Shown: one piece after another, positions 1 through 13,614 of the stretch
Layout: every line of letters begins with the position of its first letter
Numbering within the stretch: position 1 is the first letter of the stretch
Source: Isoperla grammatica
Taxonomy: Eukaryota; Arthropoda; Insecta; Plecoptera; Perlodidae
Assembly: GCA_945910005.1 (NCBI GenBank)
Contig: OX246747.1
Location: 467,501-531,500, forward strand
DNA length: 64,000 bases
Direction: 5' to 3'
Translations under genes and position numbers: made by a program
Notes under the pieces: model-generated
The model's input: only the letters and a program-made list of their open reading frames with translations
Databases searched by the model: none
What the model was told of the DNA's origin: nothing

Positions 1-1253
1 GACTAGTGCGCGCCAGAGAGAGATGCAACGTCGGGTAGTTTAGTTGCGCCAGGCGACGAGAGAGCGCGGTGCGGTCGGCGCCAGGCCTAGCCAGGCTGCC
101 TGCTGAACACACACACACAGACTAGTGCGCACCAGAGAGAGATGCAACGTCGGGTAGTTTAGTTGCGCCAGGTGACGAGAGAGCGCGGTGCGGTCGGCGC
201 CAGGCCTAGCCAGGCTGCCTGCTGAACACACACACACAGACTAGTGCGCGCCAGAGAGAGATGCAACGTCGGGTAGTTTAGTTGCGCCAGGCGACGAGAG
301 AGCGCGCTGCGGTCGGCGCCAGGCCTAGCCAGGCTGCCTGCTGAACACACACACACACAGACTAGTGCGCGCCAGAGAGAGATGCAACGTCGGGTAGTTT
401 AGTTGCGCCAGGCGACGAGAGAGCGCGCTGCGGTCGGCGCCAGGCCTAGCCAGGCTGCCTGCTGAACACACACACACACACAGACTAGAGCGCGCCAGAG
501 AGAGATGCAACGTCGGGTAGTTTAGTTGCGCCAGGCGACGAGAGAGCGCGCTGCGGTCGGCGCCAGGCCTAGCCAGGCTGCCTGCTGAACACACACACAC
601 AGACTAGTGCGCGCCAGAGAGAGATGCAACGTCGGGTAGTTTAGTTGCGCCAGGCGACGAGAGAGCGCGCTGCGGTCGGCGCCAGGCCTAGCCAGGCTGC
701 CTGCTGAACACACACACACAGACTAGTGCGCGCCAGGGAGAGATGCAACGTCGGGTAGTTTAGTTGCGCCAGGCGACGAGAGAGCGCGCTGCGGTCGGCG
801 CCAGGCCTAGCCAGGCTGCCTGCAGAACACACACACACACACAGACTAGTGCGCGCCAGGGAGAGATGCAACGTCGGGTAGTTTAGTTGCGCCAGGCGAC
901 GAGAGAGCGCGCTGCGGTCGGCGCCAGGCCTAGCCAGGCTGCCTGCTGAACACACACACACAGACTAGTGCGCGCCAGGGAGAGATGCAACGTCGGGTAG
1001 TTTAGTTGCGCCAGGCGACGAGAGAGCGCGCTGCGGTCGGCGCCAGGCCTAGCCAGGCTGCCTGCTGAACACACACACACACACAGACTAGTGCGCGCCA
1101 GGGAGAGATGCAACGTCGGGTAGTTTAGTTGCGCCAGGCGACGAGAGAGCGCGCTGCGGTCGGCGCCAGGCCTAGCCAGGCTGCCTGCTGAACACACACA
1201 CACAGACTAGTGCGCGCCAGAGAGAGATGCCACGTCGGGTAGTTTAGTTGCGA
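1..1253. repeat. Minisatellite array, ~119-123 bp unit with embedded (CA)n
   Basis: Ten full units begin at about 1, 120, 239, 360, 483, 602, 721, 844, 963 and 1086. An eleventh begins at 1205 and is cut off near 1253. Each unit begins GACTAGTGCGCGCCAG and ends in a short (CA)n run just after CTGCCTGCTGAA. Unit length is 119, 121 or 123 bp, and essentially all of the difference comes from the number of CA dinucleotides, so the microsatellite mutates inside each larger unit. Other variants are rare single bases (gagagagag/gggagagag, gcgcggtg/gcgcgctg). The array probably continues left of the window. Short reading frames inside it are not credible genes. Confidence 0.95.
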
Positions 1254-1554
1254 TGAGAGAGCTGACATTCGTGGTCAAGGGAATTTAGCAATTCAAAATT
1301 TTATGTTTGGTTTAAATCAGATTTTTGAAAGATTATCTGGTTCGTAAAAATACTATTCGTTGATGTGTCAGTAATGTTTATTGTATATATGTACTGTGGT
1401 GGAAGAATGTTTATGAGTTATGGGAATTTAATGATCTGAAAATTGAAATTGAAATTGAATTGATTTGTGAAGTCCGTAAAGACACTTAGTGTTATCACCA
1501 CGACTTGTGTGTGGAAGCGATATAAGACCTCAGACTGGTCGCCACACATTGACA
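1254..1554. other. Unique AT-rich spacer, no gene seen
   Basis: Single-copy sequence between two arrays. There is a short GAAATT run near 1445. I see no ORF, RNA gene or repeat end that I can support. Confidence 0.6.
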
Positions 1555-2470
1555 TGACAAGACGAACAAACAGGTTGTGACGTCAGAACAAGACGAACAA
1601 ACTGGTTGTGACGTCAGAACAAGACGAACAAACTGGTTGTGACGTCAGAACAAGACGAACAAACTGGTTGTGACGTCAGAACAAGACGAACAAACTGGTT
1701 GTGACGTCAGAACAAGACGAACAAACTGGTTATGACGTCAGAACAAGAAGTACAAACTGATTGTGACGTCGGAACAAAAAGAACCAACTGGTTTTGACGT
1801 CAGAACAAGAAAAACAGACTGGTTGTGACGTCAGAACTAGAAGATCAAACTGGTTGTGACGTCAGAACAAGAAGAACCAACTGGTTGTGACGTCAGAACA
1901 AGAAGAACAAACTGGTTGTGACGTAAGAGCATGAAGAACAAACTTGTTGTGACGTCAGAACAAGAAGAACAAACTTGTTGTGACGTAAGAGCATGAAGAA
2001 CAAACTTGTTGTGACGTCAGAACAAGACGAACCACCTGGTTGTGACGTCAGAGCAAGTAGAGTGAGCTAGCTGTGACGTCAGAGAAAGTAGAGTGAACTT
2101 GTTATGACGTCAGAGCAAGTAGAGTCATCTGTTTGTGACGTCAGAGCAAGAAGAGTGAGCTAGCTGTGACGTCAGAGAAAGTAGAGTGAACTTGTTGTGA
2201 CGTCAGAACAAGAAGAACAAACTGGTTGTGACGTAAGAGCATGAAGAACAAACTTGTTGTGACGTCAGAACAAGAAGAACAAACTGGTTGTGACGTAAGA
2301 GCATGAAGAACAAACTTGTTGTGACGTCAGAACAAGACGAACCACCTGGTTGTGACGTCAGAGCAAGTAGAGTGAGCTAGCTGTGACGTCAGAGAAAGTA
2401 GAGTGAAGTTGTTATGACGTCAGAGCAAGTAGAGTCAACTGTTTGTGACGTCAGAGCAAGAAGAGTGAAC
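1555..2470. repeat. 31-bp minisatellite, each unit carrying a CRE palindrome
   Basis: About 29 units of 31 bp, type unit AAGACGAACAAACTGG followed by TTGTGACGTCAGAAC. By eye, 24 units carry the perfect palindrome TGACGTCA. Four have TGACGTAA and one has TGACGTCG. The left units (1555-1740) are nearly identical. The right part is a more diverged series (AAGTAGAGTGAGCTAGC, AGCATGAAGAACAAACT) in which a block near 1920-2130 reappears near 2225-2450, so it has a higher-order duplication. TGACGTCA is the canonical CREB/ATF bZIP site. Any regulatory role is inference. Confidence 0.93.
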
Positions 2471-3330
2471 AAGGAACTACAACAAGTAGCAACTCTCCTA
2501 CCTAGCATGCAACTAGAGTAGTTTACAGAAGACGTGTTCAATGGTGCAGACGGTGTATGTAGATCATATTGAGTGCAGAAAGGTGTAGTGAGTGAGTCTT
2601 ACCTTAAGTCCGCCGAGAAGAAGATCCCTGGAAGAAAGAGAGAAAGAAAAAATAACAGTGAGTAAGAAAGAGTAAGAGAGACAGAGATAATAACAACATT
2701 CACAGAATAAATATAAATATGTAAACACACATATGCAGTAAAACTCTTGTACGTGTTTGTATAGGGAGGGATTTAAACAAGTATTTGTATTGGAAATGAA
2801 ATATATTTCAAAGCTGCATGGTGGGATGGTGTTTCTCTTTTTTTTTAGTATTTAATGTTTTGCATCTCTGTCTGTGAACATTGGTGTCTCAAATTTTGCA
2901 CACTTCTTAACGATGCCTTTTAGACATTTATATCAAAGTAACGTTTTCTTGAAAAAATTTACAGAAAATTACTTTTTTAATAACTTTTAACGCTTTAAAA
3001 TGTGATTACTATAGTTCAATGAAACTTATTTTCAAACCATTCAAAAAAATATTTACATGTTAGAAACCTTGGTTCATTTTTCCATGACAAGTATACAACA
3101 TTTCGGACAAATCGAATTTCTCACAAAAGGAAAAAACAGTTTCTCCCGAATGCCAAACAACAGCGCTAACTTTGGGATAACTGTGGGTGTGAACGACGTA
3201 CAAGGGTTTCACTGACAATCAAAAGAATAGTATAAACACTTATCACATAGGCCTTCTATAAGACACTTGCTATGCTAATACACAGATAAGTAGGAAGAGA
3301 AGTAAGAAAGTTGAGAGATAGATCTAATAG
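2471..3330. other. Unique AT-rich spacer, no gene seen
   Basis: Single-copy, AT-rich sequence between the 31-bp and 90-bp arrays. It contains an A/G-rich patch (about 2620-2690) and poly-T stretches. No ORF longer than chance and no recognisable element end. Confidence 0.6.
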
Positions 3331-6300
3331 TACAGTGGGTGTTGTCACTACATAGCAACAGTGTGTTACAAGTCTGTAGTAGGGTGAGAGATCAAGTGTG
3401 TATTCTAACACAACTGATAGTACAGTGGGTGTTGTCACTACATAGCAACAGTGTGTTACAAGTCTGTAGTGGGGTGAGAGATCAAGTGTGTATTCTAACA
3501 CAACTGATAGTACAGTGGGTGTTGTCACTACATAGCAACAGTGTGTTACAAGTCTGTAGTGGGGTGAGAGATCAAGTGTGTATTCTAACACAACTGATAG
3601 TACAGTGAGTGTTGTCACTACATAGCAACAGTGTGTTACAAGTCTGTAGTGGGGTGAGAGATCAAGTGTGTATTCTAACACAACTGATAGTACAGTGGGT
3701 GTTGTCACTACATAGCAACAGTGTGTTACAAGTCTGTAGTGGGGTGAGAGATCAAGTGTGTATTCTAACACAACTGATAGTACAGTGGGTGTTATCACTA
3801 CATAGCAACAGTGTGTTACAAGTCTGTAGTGGGGTGAGAGATCAAGTGTGTATTCTAACACAACTGATAGTACAGTGGGTGTTGTCACTACATAGCAACA
3901 GTGTGTTACAAGTCTGTAGTGGGGTGAGAGATCAAGTGTGTATTCTAACACAACTGATAGTACAGTGGGTGTTGTCACTACATAGCAACAGTGTGTAACA
4001 AGTCTGTAGTGGGGTGAGAGATCAAGTGTGTATTCTAACACAACTGATAGTACAGTGGGTGTTGTCACTACATAGCAACAGTGTGTTACAAGTCTGTAGT
4101 GGGGTGAGAGATCAAGTGTGTATTCTAACACAACTGATAGTACAGTGGGTGTTGTCACTACATAGCAACAGTGTGTTACAAGTCTGTAGTGGGGTGAGAG
4201 ATCAAGTGTGTATTCTAACACAACTGATAGTACAGTGGGTGTTGTCACTACATAGCAACAGTGTGTTACAAGTCTGTAGTGGGGTGAGAGATCAAGTGTG
4301 TATTCTAACACAACTGATAGTACAGTGGGTGTTGTCACTACATAGCAACAGTGTGTTACAAGTCTGTAGTGGGGTGAGAGATCAAGTGTGTATTCTAACA
4401 CAACTGATAGTACAGTGGGTGTTGTCACTACATAGCAACAGTGTGTTACAAGTCTGTAGTGGGGTGAGAGATCAAGTGTGTATTCTAACACAACTGATAG
4501 TACAGTGGGGGTTGTCACTACATAGCAACAGTGTGTTACAAGTCTGTAGTGGGGTGAGAGATCAAGTGTGTATTCTAACACAACTGATAGTACAGTGGGT
4601 GTTGTCACTACATAGCAACAGTGTGTTACAAGTCTGTAGTGGGGTGAGAGATCAAGTGTGTATTCTAACACAACTGATAGTACAGTGGGTGTTGTCACTA
4701 CATAGCAACAGTGTGTTACAAGTCTGTAGTGGGGTGAGAGATCAAGTGTGTATTCTAACACAACTGATAGTACAGTGGGGGTTGTCACTACATAGCAACA
4801 GTGTGTTACAAGTCTGTAGTGGGGTGAGAGATCAAGTGTGTATTCTAACACAACTGATAGTACAGTGGGTGTTGTCACTACATAGCAACAATGTGTAACA
4901 AGTCTGTAGTGGGGTGAGAGATCAAGTGTGTATTCTAACACAACTGATAGTACAGTGGGTGTTGTCACTACATAGCAACAGTGTGTTACAAGTCTGTAGT
5001 GGGGTGAGAGATCAAGTGTGTATTCTAACACAACTGATAGTACAGTGGGTGTTGTCACTACATAGCAACAGTGTGTTACAAGTCTGTAGTGGGGTGAGAG
5101 ATCAAGTGTGTATTCTAACACAACTGATAGTACAGTGGGTGTTGTCACTACATAGCAACAGTGTGTTACAAGTCTGTAGTGGGGTGAGAGATCAAGTGTG
5201 TATTCTAACACAACTGATAGTACAGTGAGTGTTGTCACTACATAGCAACAGTGTGTAACAAGTCTGTAGTGGGGTGAGAGATCAAGTGTGTATTCTAACA
5301 CAACTGATAGTACAGTGGGTGTTGTCACTACATAGCAACAGTGTGTTACAAGTCTGTAGTGGGGTGAGAGATCAAGTGTGTATTCTAACACAACTGATAG
5401 TACAGTGGGTGTTGTCACTACGTAGCAACAGTGTGTTACAAGTCTGTAGTGGGGTGAGAGATCAAGTGTGTATTCTAACACAACTGATAGTACAGTGGGT
5501 GTTGTCACTACATAGCAACAGTGTGTTACAAGTCTGTAGTGGGGTGAGAGATCAAGTGTGTATTCTAACACAACTGATAGTACAGTGGGTGTTGTCACTA
5601 CATAGCAACAGTGTGTTACAAGTCTGTAGGGGGGTGAGAGATCAAGTGTGTATTCTAACACAACTGATAGTACAGTGGGTGTTGTCACTACATAGCAACA
5701 GTGTGTTACAAGTCTGTAGTGGGGTGAGAGATCAAGTGTGTATTCTAACACAACTGATAGTACAGTGGGTGTTGTCACTACATAGCAACAGTGTGTTACA
5801 AGTCTGTAGTGGGGTGAGAGATCAAGTGTGTATTCTAACACAACTGATAGTACAGTGGGTGTTGTCACTACATAGCAACAGTGTGTTACAAGTCTGTAGT
5901 GGGGTGAGAGATCAAGTGTGTATTCTAACACAACTGATAGTACAGTGAGTGTTGTCACTACATAGCAACAGTGTGTTACAAGTCTGTAGTGGGGTGAGAG
6001 ATCAAGTGTGTATTCTAACACAACTGATAGTACAGTGGGTGTTGTCACTACATAGCAACAGTGTGTTACAAGTCTGTAGTGGGGTGAGAGATCAAGTGTG
6101 TATTCTAACACAACTGATAGTACAGTGGGTGTTGTCACTACATAGCAACAGTGTGTAACAAGTCTGTAGTAGGGTGAGAGATCAAGTGTGTATTCTAACA
6201 CAACTGATAGTACAGTGGGTGTTGTCACTACATAGCAACAGTGTGTTACAAGTCTGTAGTGGGGTGAGAGATCAAGTGTGTATTCTAACACAACTGATAG

Positions 6301-9300
6301 TACAGTGGGTGTTGTCACTACATAGCAACAGTGTGTTACAAGTCTGTAGTGGGGTGAGAGATCAAGTGTGTATTCTAACACAACTGATAGTACAGTGGGT
6401 GTTGTCACTACATAGCAACAGTGTGTTACTAGTCTGTAGTGGGGTGAGAGATCAAGTGTGTATTCTAACACAACTGATAGTACAGTGGGTGTTGTCACTA
6501 CATAGCAACAGTGTGTTACAAGTCTGTAGTGGGGTGAGAGATCAAGTGTGTATTCTAACACAACTGATGGTACAGTGGGTGTTGTCACTACATAGCAACA
6601 GTGTGTTACTAGTCTGTAGTGGGGTGAGAGATCAAGTGTGTATTCTAACACAACTGATAGTACAGTGGGTGTTGTCACTACATAGCAACAGTGTGTTACA
6701 AGTCTGTAGTGGGGTGAGAGATCAAGTGTGTATTCTAACACAACTGATGGTACAGTGGGTGTTGTCACTACATAGCAACAGTGTGTTACAAGTCTGTAGT
6801 GGGGTGAGAGATCAAGTGTGTATTCTAACACAACTGATAGTACAGTGGGTGTTGTCACTACATAGCAACAGTGTGTTACAAGTCTGTAGTGGGGTAAGAG
6901 ATCAAGTGTGTATTCTAACACAACTGATAGTACAGTGAGTGTTGTCACTACATAGCAACAGTGTGTAACAAGTCTGTAGTGGGGTGAGAGATCAAGTGTG
7001 TATTCTAACACAACTGATAGTACAGTAGGTGTTGTCACTACATAGCAACAGTGTGTAACAAGTCTGTAGTGGGGTGAGAGATCAAGTGTGTATTCTAACA
7101 CAACTGATAGTACAGTGGGTGTTGTCACTACATAGCAACAGTGTGTTACAAGTCTGTAGTGGGGTGAGAGATCAAGTGTGTATTCTAACACAACTGATAG
7201 TACAGTAGGTGTTGTCACTACATAGCAACAGTGTGTTACAAGTCTGTAGTGGGGTGAGAGATCAAGTGTGTATTCTAACACAACTGATAGTACAGTGGGT
7301 GTTGTCACAACATAGCAACAGTGTGTAACAAGTCTGTAGTGGGGTAAGAGATCAAGTGTGTATTCTAACACAACTGATAGTACAGTGGGTGTTGTCACTA
7401 CATAGCAACAGTGTGTAACAAGTCTGTAGTGGGGTGAGAGATCAAGTGTGTATTCTAACACAACTGATAGTACAGTGGGTGTTGTCACTACATAGCAACA
7501 GTGTGTTACAAGTCTGTAGTGGGGTGAGAGATCAAGTGTGTATTCTAACACAACTGATAGTACAGTAGGTGTTGTCACTACATAGCAACAGTGTGTTACA
7601 AGTCTGTAGTGGGGTGAGAGATCAAGTGTGTATTCTAACACAACTGATAGTACAGTAGGTGTTGTCACTACATAGCAACAGTGTGTAACAAGTCTGTAGT
7701 GGGGTGAGAGATCAAGTGTGTATACTAACACAACTGATAGTACAGTGGGTGTTGTCACTACATAGCAACAGTGTGTTACAAGTCTGTAGTGGGGTGAGAG
7801 ATCAAGTGTGTATTCTAACACAACTGATAGTACAGTGGGTGTTGTCACTACATAGCAACAGTGTGTTACAAGTCTGTAGTGGGGTGAGAGATCAAGTGTG
7901 TATTCTAACACAACTGATAGTACAGTGGGTGTTGTCACTACATAGCAACAGTGTGTTACAAGTCTGTAGTGGGGTGAGAGATCAAGTGTGTATTCTAACA
8001 CAACTGATAGTACAGTGGGTGTTGTCACTACATAGCAACAGTGTGTTACAAGTCTGTAGTGGGGTAAGAGATCAAGTGTGTATTCTAACACAACTGATAG
8101 TACAGTGGGTGTTGTCACTACATAGCAACAGTGTGTAACAAGTCTGTAGTGGGGTGAGAGATCAAGTGTGTATTCTAACACAACTGATAGTACAGTGGGT
8201 GTTGTCACTACATAGCAACAGTGTGTTACAAGTCTGTAGTGGGGTGAGAGATCAAGTGTGTATTCTAACACAACTGATAGTACAGTGAGTGTTGTCACTA
8301 CATAGCAACAGTGTGTTACAAGTCTGTAGGGGGGTGAGAGATCAAGTGTGTATTCTAACACAACTGATAGTACAGTGGGTGTTGTCACTACATAGCAACA
8401 GTGTGTTACAAGTCTGTAGTGGGGTGAGAGATCAAGTGTGTATTCTAACACAACTGATAGTACAGTGGGTGTTGTCACTACATAGCAACAGTGTGTTACA
8501 AGTCTGTAGTGGGGTGAGAGATCAAGTGTGTATTCTAACACAACTGATAGTACAGTGGGTGTTGTCACTACATAGCAACAGTGTGTTACAAGTCTGTAGT
8601 GGGGTGAGAGATCAAGTGTGTATTCTAACACAACTGATAGTACAGTAGGTGTTGTCACTACATAGCAACAGTGTGTTACAAGTCTGTAGTGGGGTGAGAG
8701 ATCAAGTGTGTATTCTAACACAACTGATAGTACAGTGGGTGTTGTCACAACATAGCAACAGTGTGTTACAAGCCTGTAGTGGGGTGAGAGATCAAGTGTG
8801 TATACTAACACAACTGATAGTACAGTGGGTGTTGTCACTACATAGCAACAGTGTGTTACAAGTCTGTAGTGGGGTGAGAGATCAAGTGTGTATTCTAACA
8901 CAACTGATAGTACAGTGGGTGTTGTCACTACATAGCAACAGTGTGTTACAAGTCTGTAGTGGGGTGAGAGATCAAGTGTGTATTCTAACACAACTGATAG
9001 TACAGTGGGTGTTGTCACTACATAGCAACAGTGTGTTACAAGTCTGTAGTGGGGTGAGAGATCAAGTGTGTATTCTAACACAACTGATAGTACAGTGGGT
9101 GTTGTCACTACATAGCAACAGTGTGTTACAAGTCTGTAGTGGGGTGAGAGATCAAGTGTGTATTCTAACACAACTGATAGTACAGTGGGTGTTGTCACTA
9201 CATAGCAACAGTGTGTTACAAGTCTGTAGTGGGGTGAGAGATCAAGTGTGTATTCTAACACAACTGATAGTACAGTGGGTGTTGTCACTACATAGCAACA

Positions 9301-12300
9301 GTGTGTTACAAGTCTGTAGTGGGGTGAGAGATCAAGTGTGTATTCTAACACAACTGATAGTACAGTGGGTGTTGTCACTACATAGCAACAGTGTGTTACA
9401 AGTCTGTAGTGGGGTGAGAGATCAAGTGTGTATTCTAACACAACTGATAGTACAGTGGGTGTTGTCACTACATAGCAACAGTGTGTTACAAGTCTGTAGT
9501 GGGGTGAGAGATCAAGTGTGTATTCTAACACAACTGATAGTACAGTGGGTGTTGTCACTATATAGCAACAGTGTGTTACAAGTCTGTAGTGGGGTGAGAG
9601 ATCAAGTGTGTATTCTAACACAACTGATAGTACAGTGGGTGTTATCACTACATAGCAACAGTGTGTTACAAGTCTGTAGTGGGGTGAGAGATCAAGTGTG
9701 TATTCTAACACAACTGATAGTACAGTGAGTGTTGTCACTACATAGCAACAGTGTGTTACAAGTCTGTAGTGGGGTGAGAGATCAAGTGTGTATTCTAACA
9801 CAACTGATAGTACAGTGGGTGTTGTCACTACATAGCAACAGTGTGTTACAAGTCTGTAGTGGGGTGAGAGATCAAGTGTGTATTCTAACACAACTGATAG
9901 TACAGTGGGTGTTGTCACTACATAGCAACAGTGTGTTACAAGTCTGTAGTGGGGTGAGAGATCAAGTGTGTATTCTAACACAACTGATAGTACAGTGGGT
10001 GTTGTCACTACATAGCAACAGTGTGTAACAAGTCTGTAGTGGGGTGAGAGATCAAGTGTGTATTCTAACACAACTGATAGTACAGTAGGTGTTGTCACTA
10101 CATAGCATCAGTGTGTTACAAGTCTGTAGTGGGGTGAGAGATCAAGTGTGTATTCTAACACAACTGATAGTACAGTGGGTGTTGTCACTACATAGCAACA
10201 GTGTGTTACAAGTCTGTAGTGGGGTGAGAGATCAAGTGTGTATTCTAACACAACTGATAGTACAGTGGGTGTTGTCACTACATAGCAACAGTGTGTAACA
10301 AGTCTGTAGTGGGGTGAGAGATCAAGTGTGTATTCTAACACAACTGATAGTACAGTGGGTGTTGTCACTACATAGCAACAGTGTGTTACAAGTCTGTAGT
10401 GGGGTGAGAGATCAAGTGTGTATTCTAACACAACTGATAGTACAGTGGGTGTTGTCACTACATAGCAACAGTGTGTAACAAGTCTGTAGTGGGGTGAGAG
10501 ATCAAGTGTGTATTCTAACACAACTGATAGTACAGTGGGTGTTGTCACTACATAGCAACAGTGTGTAACAAGTCTGTAGTGGGGTGAGAGATCAAGTGTG
10601 TATTCTAACACAACTGATAGTACAGTGGGTGTTGTCACTACATAGCAACAGTGTGTAACAAGTCTGTAGTGGGGTGAGAGATTAAGTGTGTATTCTAACA
10701 CAACTGATAGTACAGTGAGTGTTGTCACTACATAGCAACAGTGTGTTACAAGTCTGTAGTGGGGTGAGAGATCAAGTGTGTATTCTAACACAACTGATAG
10801 TACAGTGGGTGTTGTCACTACATAGCAACAGTGTGTTACAAGTCTGTAGTGGGGTGAGAGATCAAGTGTGTATTCTAACACAACTGATAGTACAGTGGGT
10901 GTTGTCACTACATAGCAACAGTGTGTTACAAGTCTGTAGTGGGGTGAGAGATCAAGTGTGTATTCTAACACAACTGATAGTACAGTGGGTGTTGTCACTA
11001 CATAGCAACAGTGTGTAACAAGTCTGTAGTGGGGTGAGAGATCAAGTGTGTATTCTAACACAACTGATAGTACAGTGGGTGTTGTCACTACACAGCAACA
11101 GTGTGTAACAAGTCTGTAGTGGGGTGAGAGATCAAGTGTGTATTCTAACACAACTGATAGTACAGTGGGTGTTGTCACTACATAGCAACAGTGTGTAACA
11201 AGTCTGTAGTGGGGTGAGAGATCAAGTGTGTATTCTAACACAACTGATAGTACAGTGGGTGTTGTCACTACATAGCAACAGTGTGTAACAAGTCTGTAGT
11301 GGGGTGAGAGATCAAGTGTGTATTCTAACACAACTGATAGTACAGTGGGTGTTGTCACTACATAGCAACAGTGTGTAACAAGTCTGTAGTGGGGTGAGAG
11401 ATCAAGTGTGTATTCTAACACAACTGATAGTACAGTGGGTGTTGTCACTACACAGCAACAGTGTGTAACAAGTCTGTAGTGGGGTGAGAGATCAAGTGTG
11501 TATTCTAACACAACTGATAGTACAGTGGGTGTTGTCACTACATAGCAACAGTGTGTTACAAGTCTGTAGTGGGGTGAGAGATCAAGTGTGTATTCTAACA
11601 CAACTGATAGTACAGTGGGTGTTGTCACTACATAGCAACAGTGTGTAACAAGTCTGTAGTAGGGTGAGAGATCAAGTGTGTATTCTAACACAACTGATAG
11701 TACAGTGGGTGTTGTCACTACATAGCAACAGTGTGTTACAAGTCTGTAGTGGGGTAAGAGATCAAGTGTGTATTCTAACACAACTGATAGTACAGTGAGT
11801 GTTGTCACTACATAGCAACAGTGTGTAACAAGTCTGTAGTGGGGTGAGAGATCAAGTGTGTATTCTAACACAACTGATAGTACAGTACGTGTTGTCACTA
11901 CATAGCAACAGTGCGTTACAAGTCTGTAGTGGGGTGAGAGATCAAGTGTGTATTCTAACACAACTGATAGTACAGTGGGTGTTGTCACTACATAGCAACA
12001 GTGTGTAACAAGTCTGTAGTGGGGTGAGAGATCAAGTGTGTATTCTAACACAACTGATAGTACAGTGGGTGTTGTCACTACATAGCAACAGTGTGTTACA
12101 AGTCTGTAGTGGGGTGAGAGATCAAGTGTGTATTCTAACACAACTGATAGTACAGTGGGTGTTGTCACTACATAGCAACAGTGTGTAACAAGTCTGTAGT
12201 GGGGTGAGAGATCAAGTGTGTATTCTAACACAACTGATAGTACAGTGGGTGTTGTCACTACATAGCAACAGTGTGTTACAAGTCTGTAGTGGGGTGAGAG

Positions 12301-13500
12301 ATCAAGTGTGTATTCTAACACAACTGATAGTACAGTGGGTGTTGTCACTACATAGCAACAGTGTGTTACAAGTCTGTAGTGGGGTGAGAGATCAAGTGTG
12401 TATTCTAACACAACTGATAGTACAGTGATTGTTGTCACTACATAGCAACAGTGTGTTACAAGTCTGTAGGGGGGTGAGAGATCAAGTGTGTATTCTAACA
12501 CAACTGATAGTACAGTGGGTGTTGTCACTACATAGCAACAGTGTGTTACAAGTCTGTAGTGGGGTGAGAGATCAAGTGTGTATTCTAACACAACTGATAG
12601 TACAGTGGGTGTTGTCACTACATAGCAACAGTGTGTTACAAGTCTGTAGTGGGGTGAGAGATCAAGTGTGTATTCTAACACAACTGATAGTACAGTGGGT
12701 GTTGTCACTACATAGCAACAGTGTGTTACAAGTCTGTAGTGGGGTGAGAGATCAAGTGTGTATTCTAACACAACTGATAGTACAGTAGGTGTTGTCACTA
12801 CATAGCAACAGTGTGTTACAAGTCTGTAGTGGGGTGAGAGATCAAGTGTGTATTCTAACACAACTGATAGTACAGTGGGTGTTGTCACAACATAGCAACA
12901 GTGTGTTACAAGCCTGTAGTGGGGTGAGAGATCAAGTGTGTATACTAACACAACTGATAGTACAGTGGGTGTTGTCACTACATAGCAACAGTGTGTTACA
13001 AGTCTGTAGTGGGGTGAGAGATCAAGTGTGTATTCTAACACAACTGATAGTACAGTGGGTGTTGTCACTACATAGCAACAGTGTGTTACAAGTCTGTAGT
13101 GGGGTGAGAGATCAAGTGTGTATTCTAACACAACTGATAGTACAGTGGGTGTTGTCACTACATAGCAACAGTGTGTTACAAGTCTGTAGTGGGGTGAGAG
13201 ATCAAGTGTGTATTCTAACACAACTGATAGTACAGTGGGTGTTGTCACTACATAGCAACAGTGTGTTACAAGTCTGTAGTGGGGTGAGAGATCAAGTGTG
13301 TATTCTAACACAACTGATAGTACAGTGGGTGTTGTCACTACATAGCAACAGTGTGTTACAAGTCTGTAGTGGGGTGAGAGATCAAGTGTGTATTCTAACA
13401 CAACTGATAGTACAGTGGGTGTTGTCACTACATAGCAACAGTGTGTAACAAGTCTGTAGTGGGGTGAGAGATCAAGTGTGTATTCTTACACAACTGTTAT
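3331..13500. repeat. 90-bp satellite array, 113 units in perfect register
   Basis: Units begin TACAGTGGGTGTTGTCAC and recur every 90 bp from 3331 to the last unit at 13411. That is exactly 113 units with no net insertion or deletion across 10.17 kb. Units differ only by point changes. The commonest is GTGTGTTACA to GTGTGTAACA, in roughly a quarter of units and densest at 10.0-12.2 kb. Others are CAGTGAGT, CAGTAGGT, GGGGTAAGAG, TGTAGGGGGG, TATACTAACA and CACAACATAG. Variant order is duplicated: 8281-8820 matches 12421-12960 (offset 4140 bp = 46 units), 6421-6600 matches 6601-6780 (2 units), and a variant trio near 6890-6965 recurs near 11750-11825 (54 units). Because 90 is divisible by 3, frames stay open over long distances on both strands. 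I treat those ORFs as by-products. Confidence 0.97.
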
Positions 13501-13535
13501 TATATAAATGCTATTGTAGTAGCAAATGTAATAAA

Positions 13536-13614
13536 AGTTGGCCTCGACTGGAGATCGAACCCAGATCGCAGCCGGGGCACACTTGTATCCCATACATTAT
13601 CCACAAAGCTGGAT
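13536..13614 (-). mobile_element. tRNA-derived SINE head or tRNA pseudogene
   Basis: The minus strand reads as a tRNA-like module. There is a Pol III B-box-like GGTTCGATCTCC inside a T-arm that pairs (CTGGG with TCCAG around TTCGATC), preceded at the usual distance by an A-box-like AGCTTTGTGGATAATGTATGGG. I cannot build a clean acceptor stem, so this is more likely a SINE head or decayed tRNA than a functional gene. It lies directly after the 90-bp array. Confidence 0.55.

Noticed and set aside
3256..13428. Giant repetitive protein genes on the minus strand of the 90-bp array (2280 and 1106 codons)
   Set aside because: A 90-bp unit with a stop-free frame stays open automatically. There is no signal peptide, splice signal or promoter, and variants include many non-synonymous changes. 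Kept only as a low-interest finding.
3331..13500. CRISPR array
   Set aside because: The units are head-to-tail copies with no unique spacers, the sequence context is eukaryotic, and there are no cas genes. The same reasoning applies to the 58-, 103- and other arrays.
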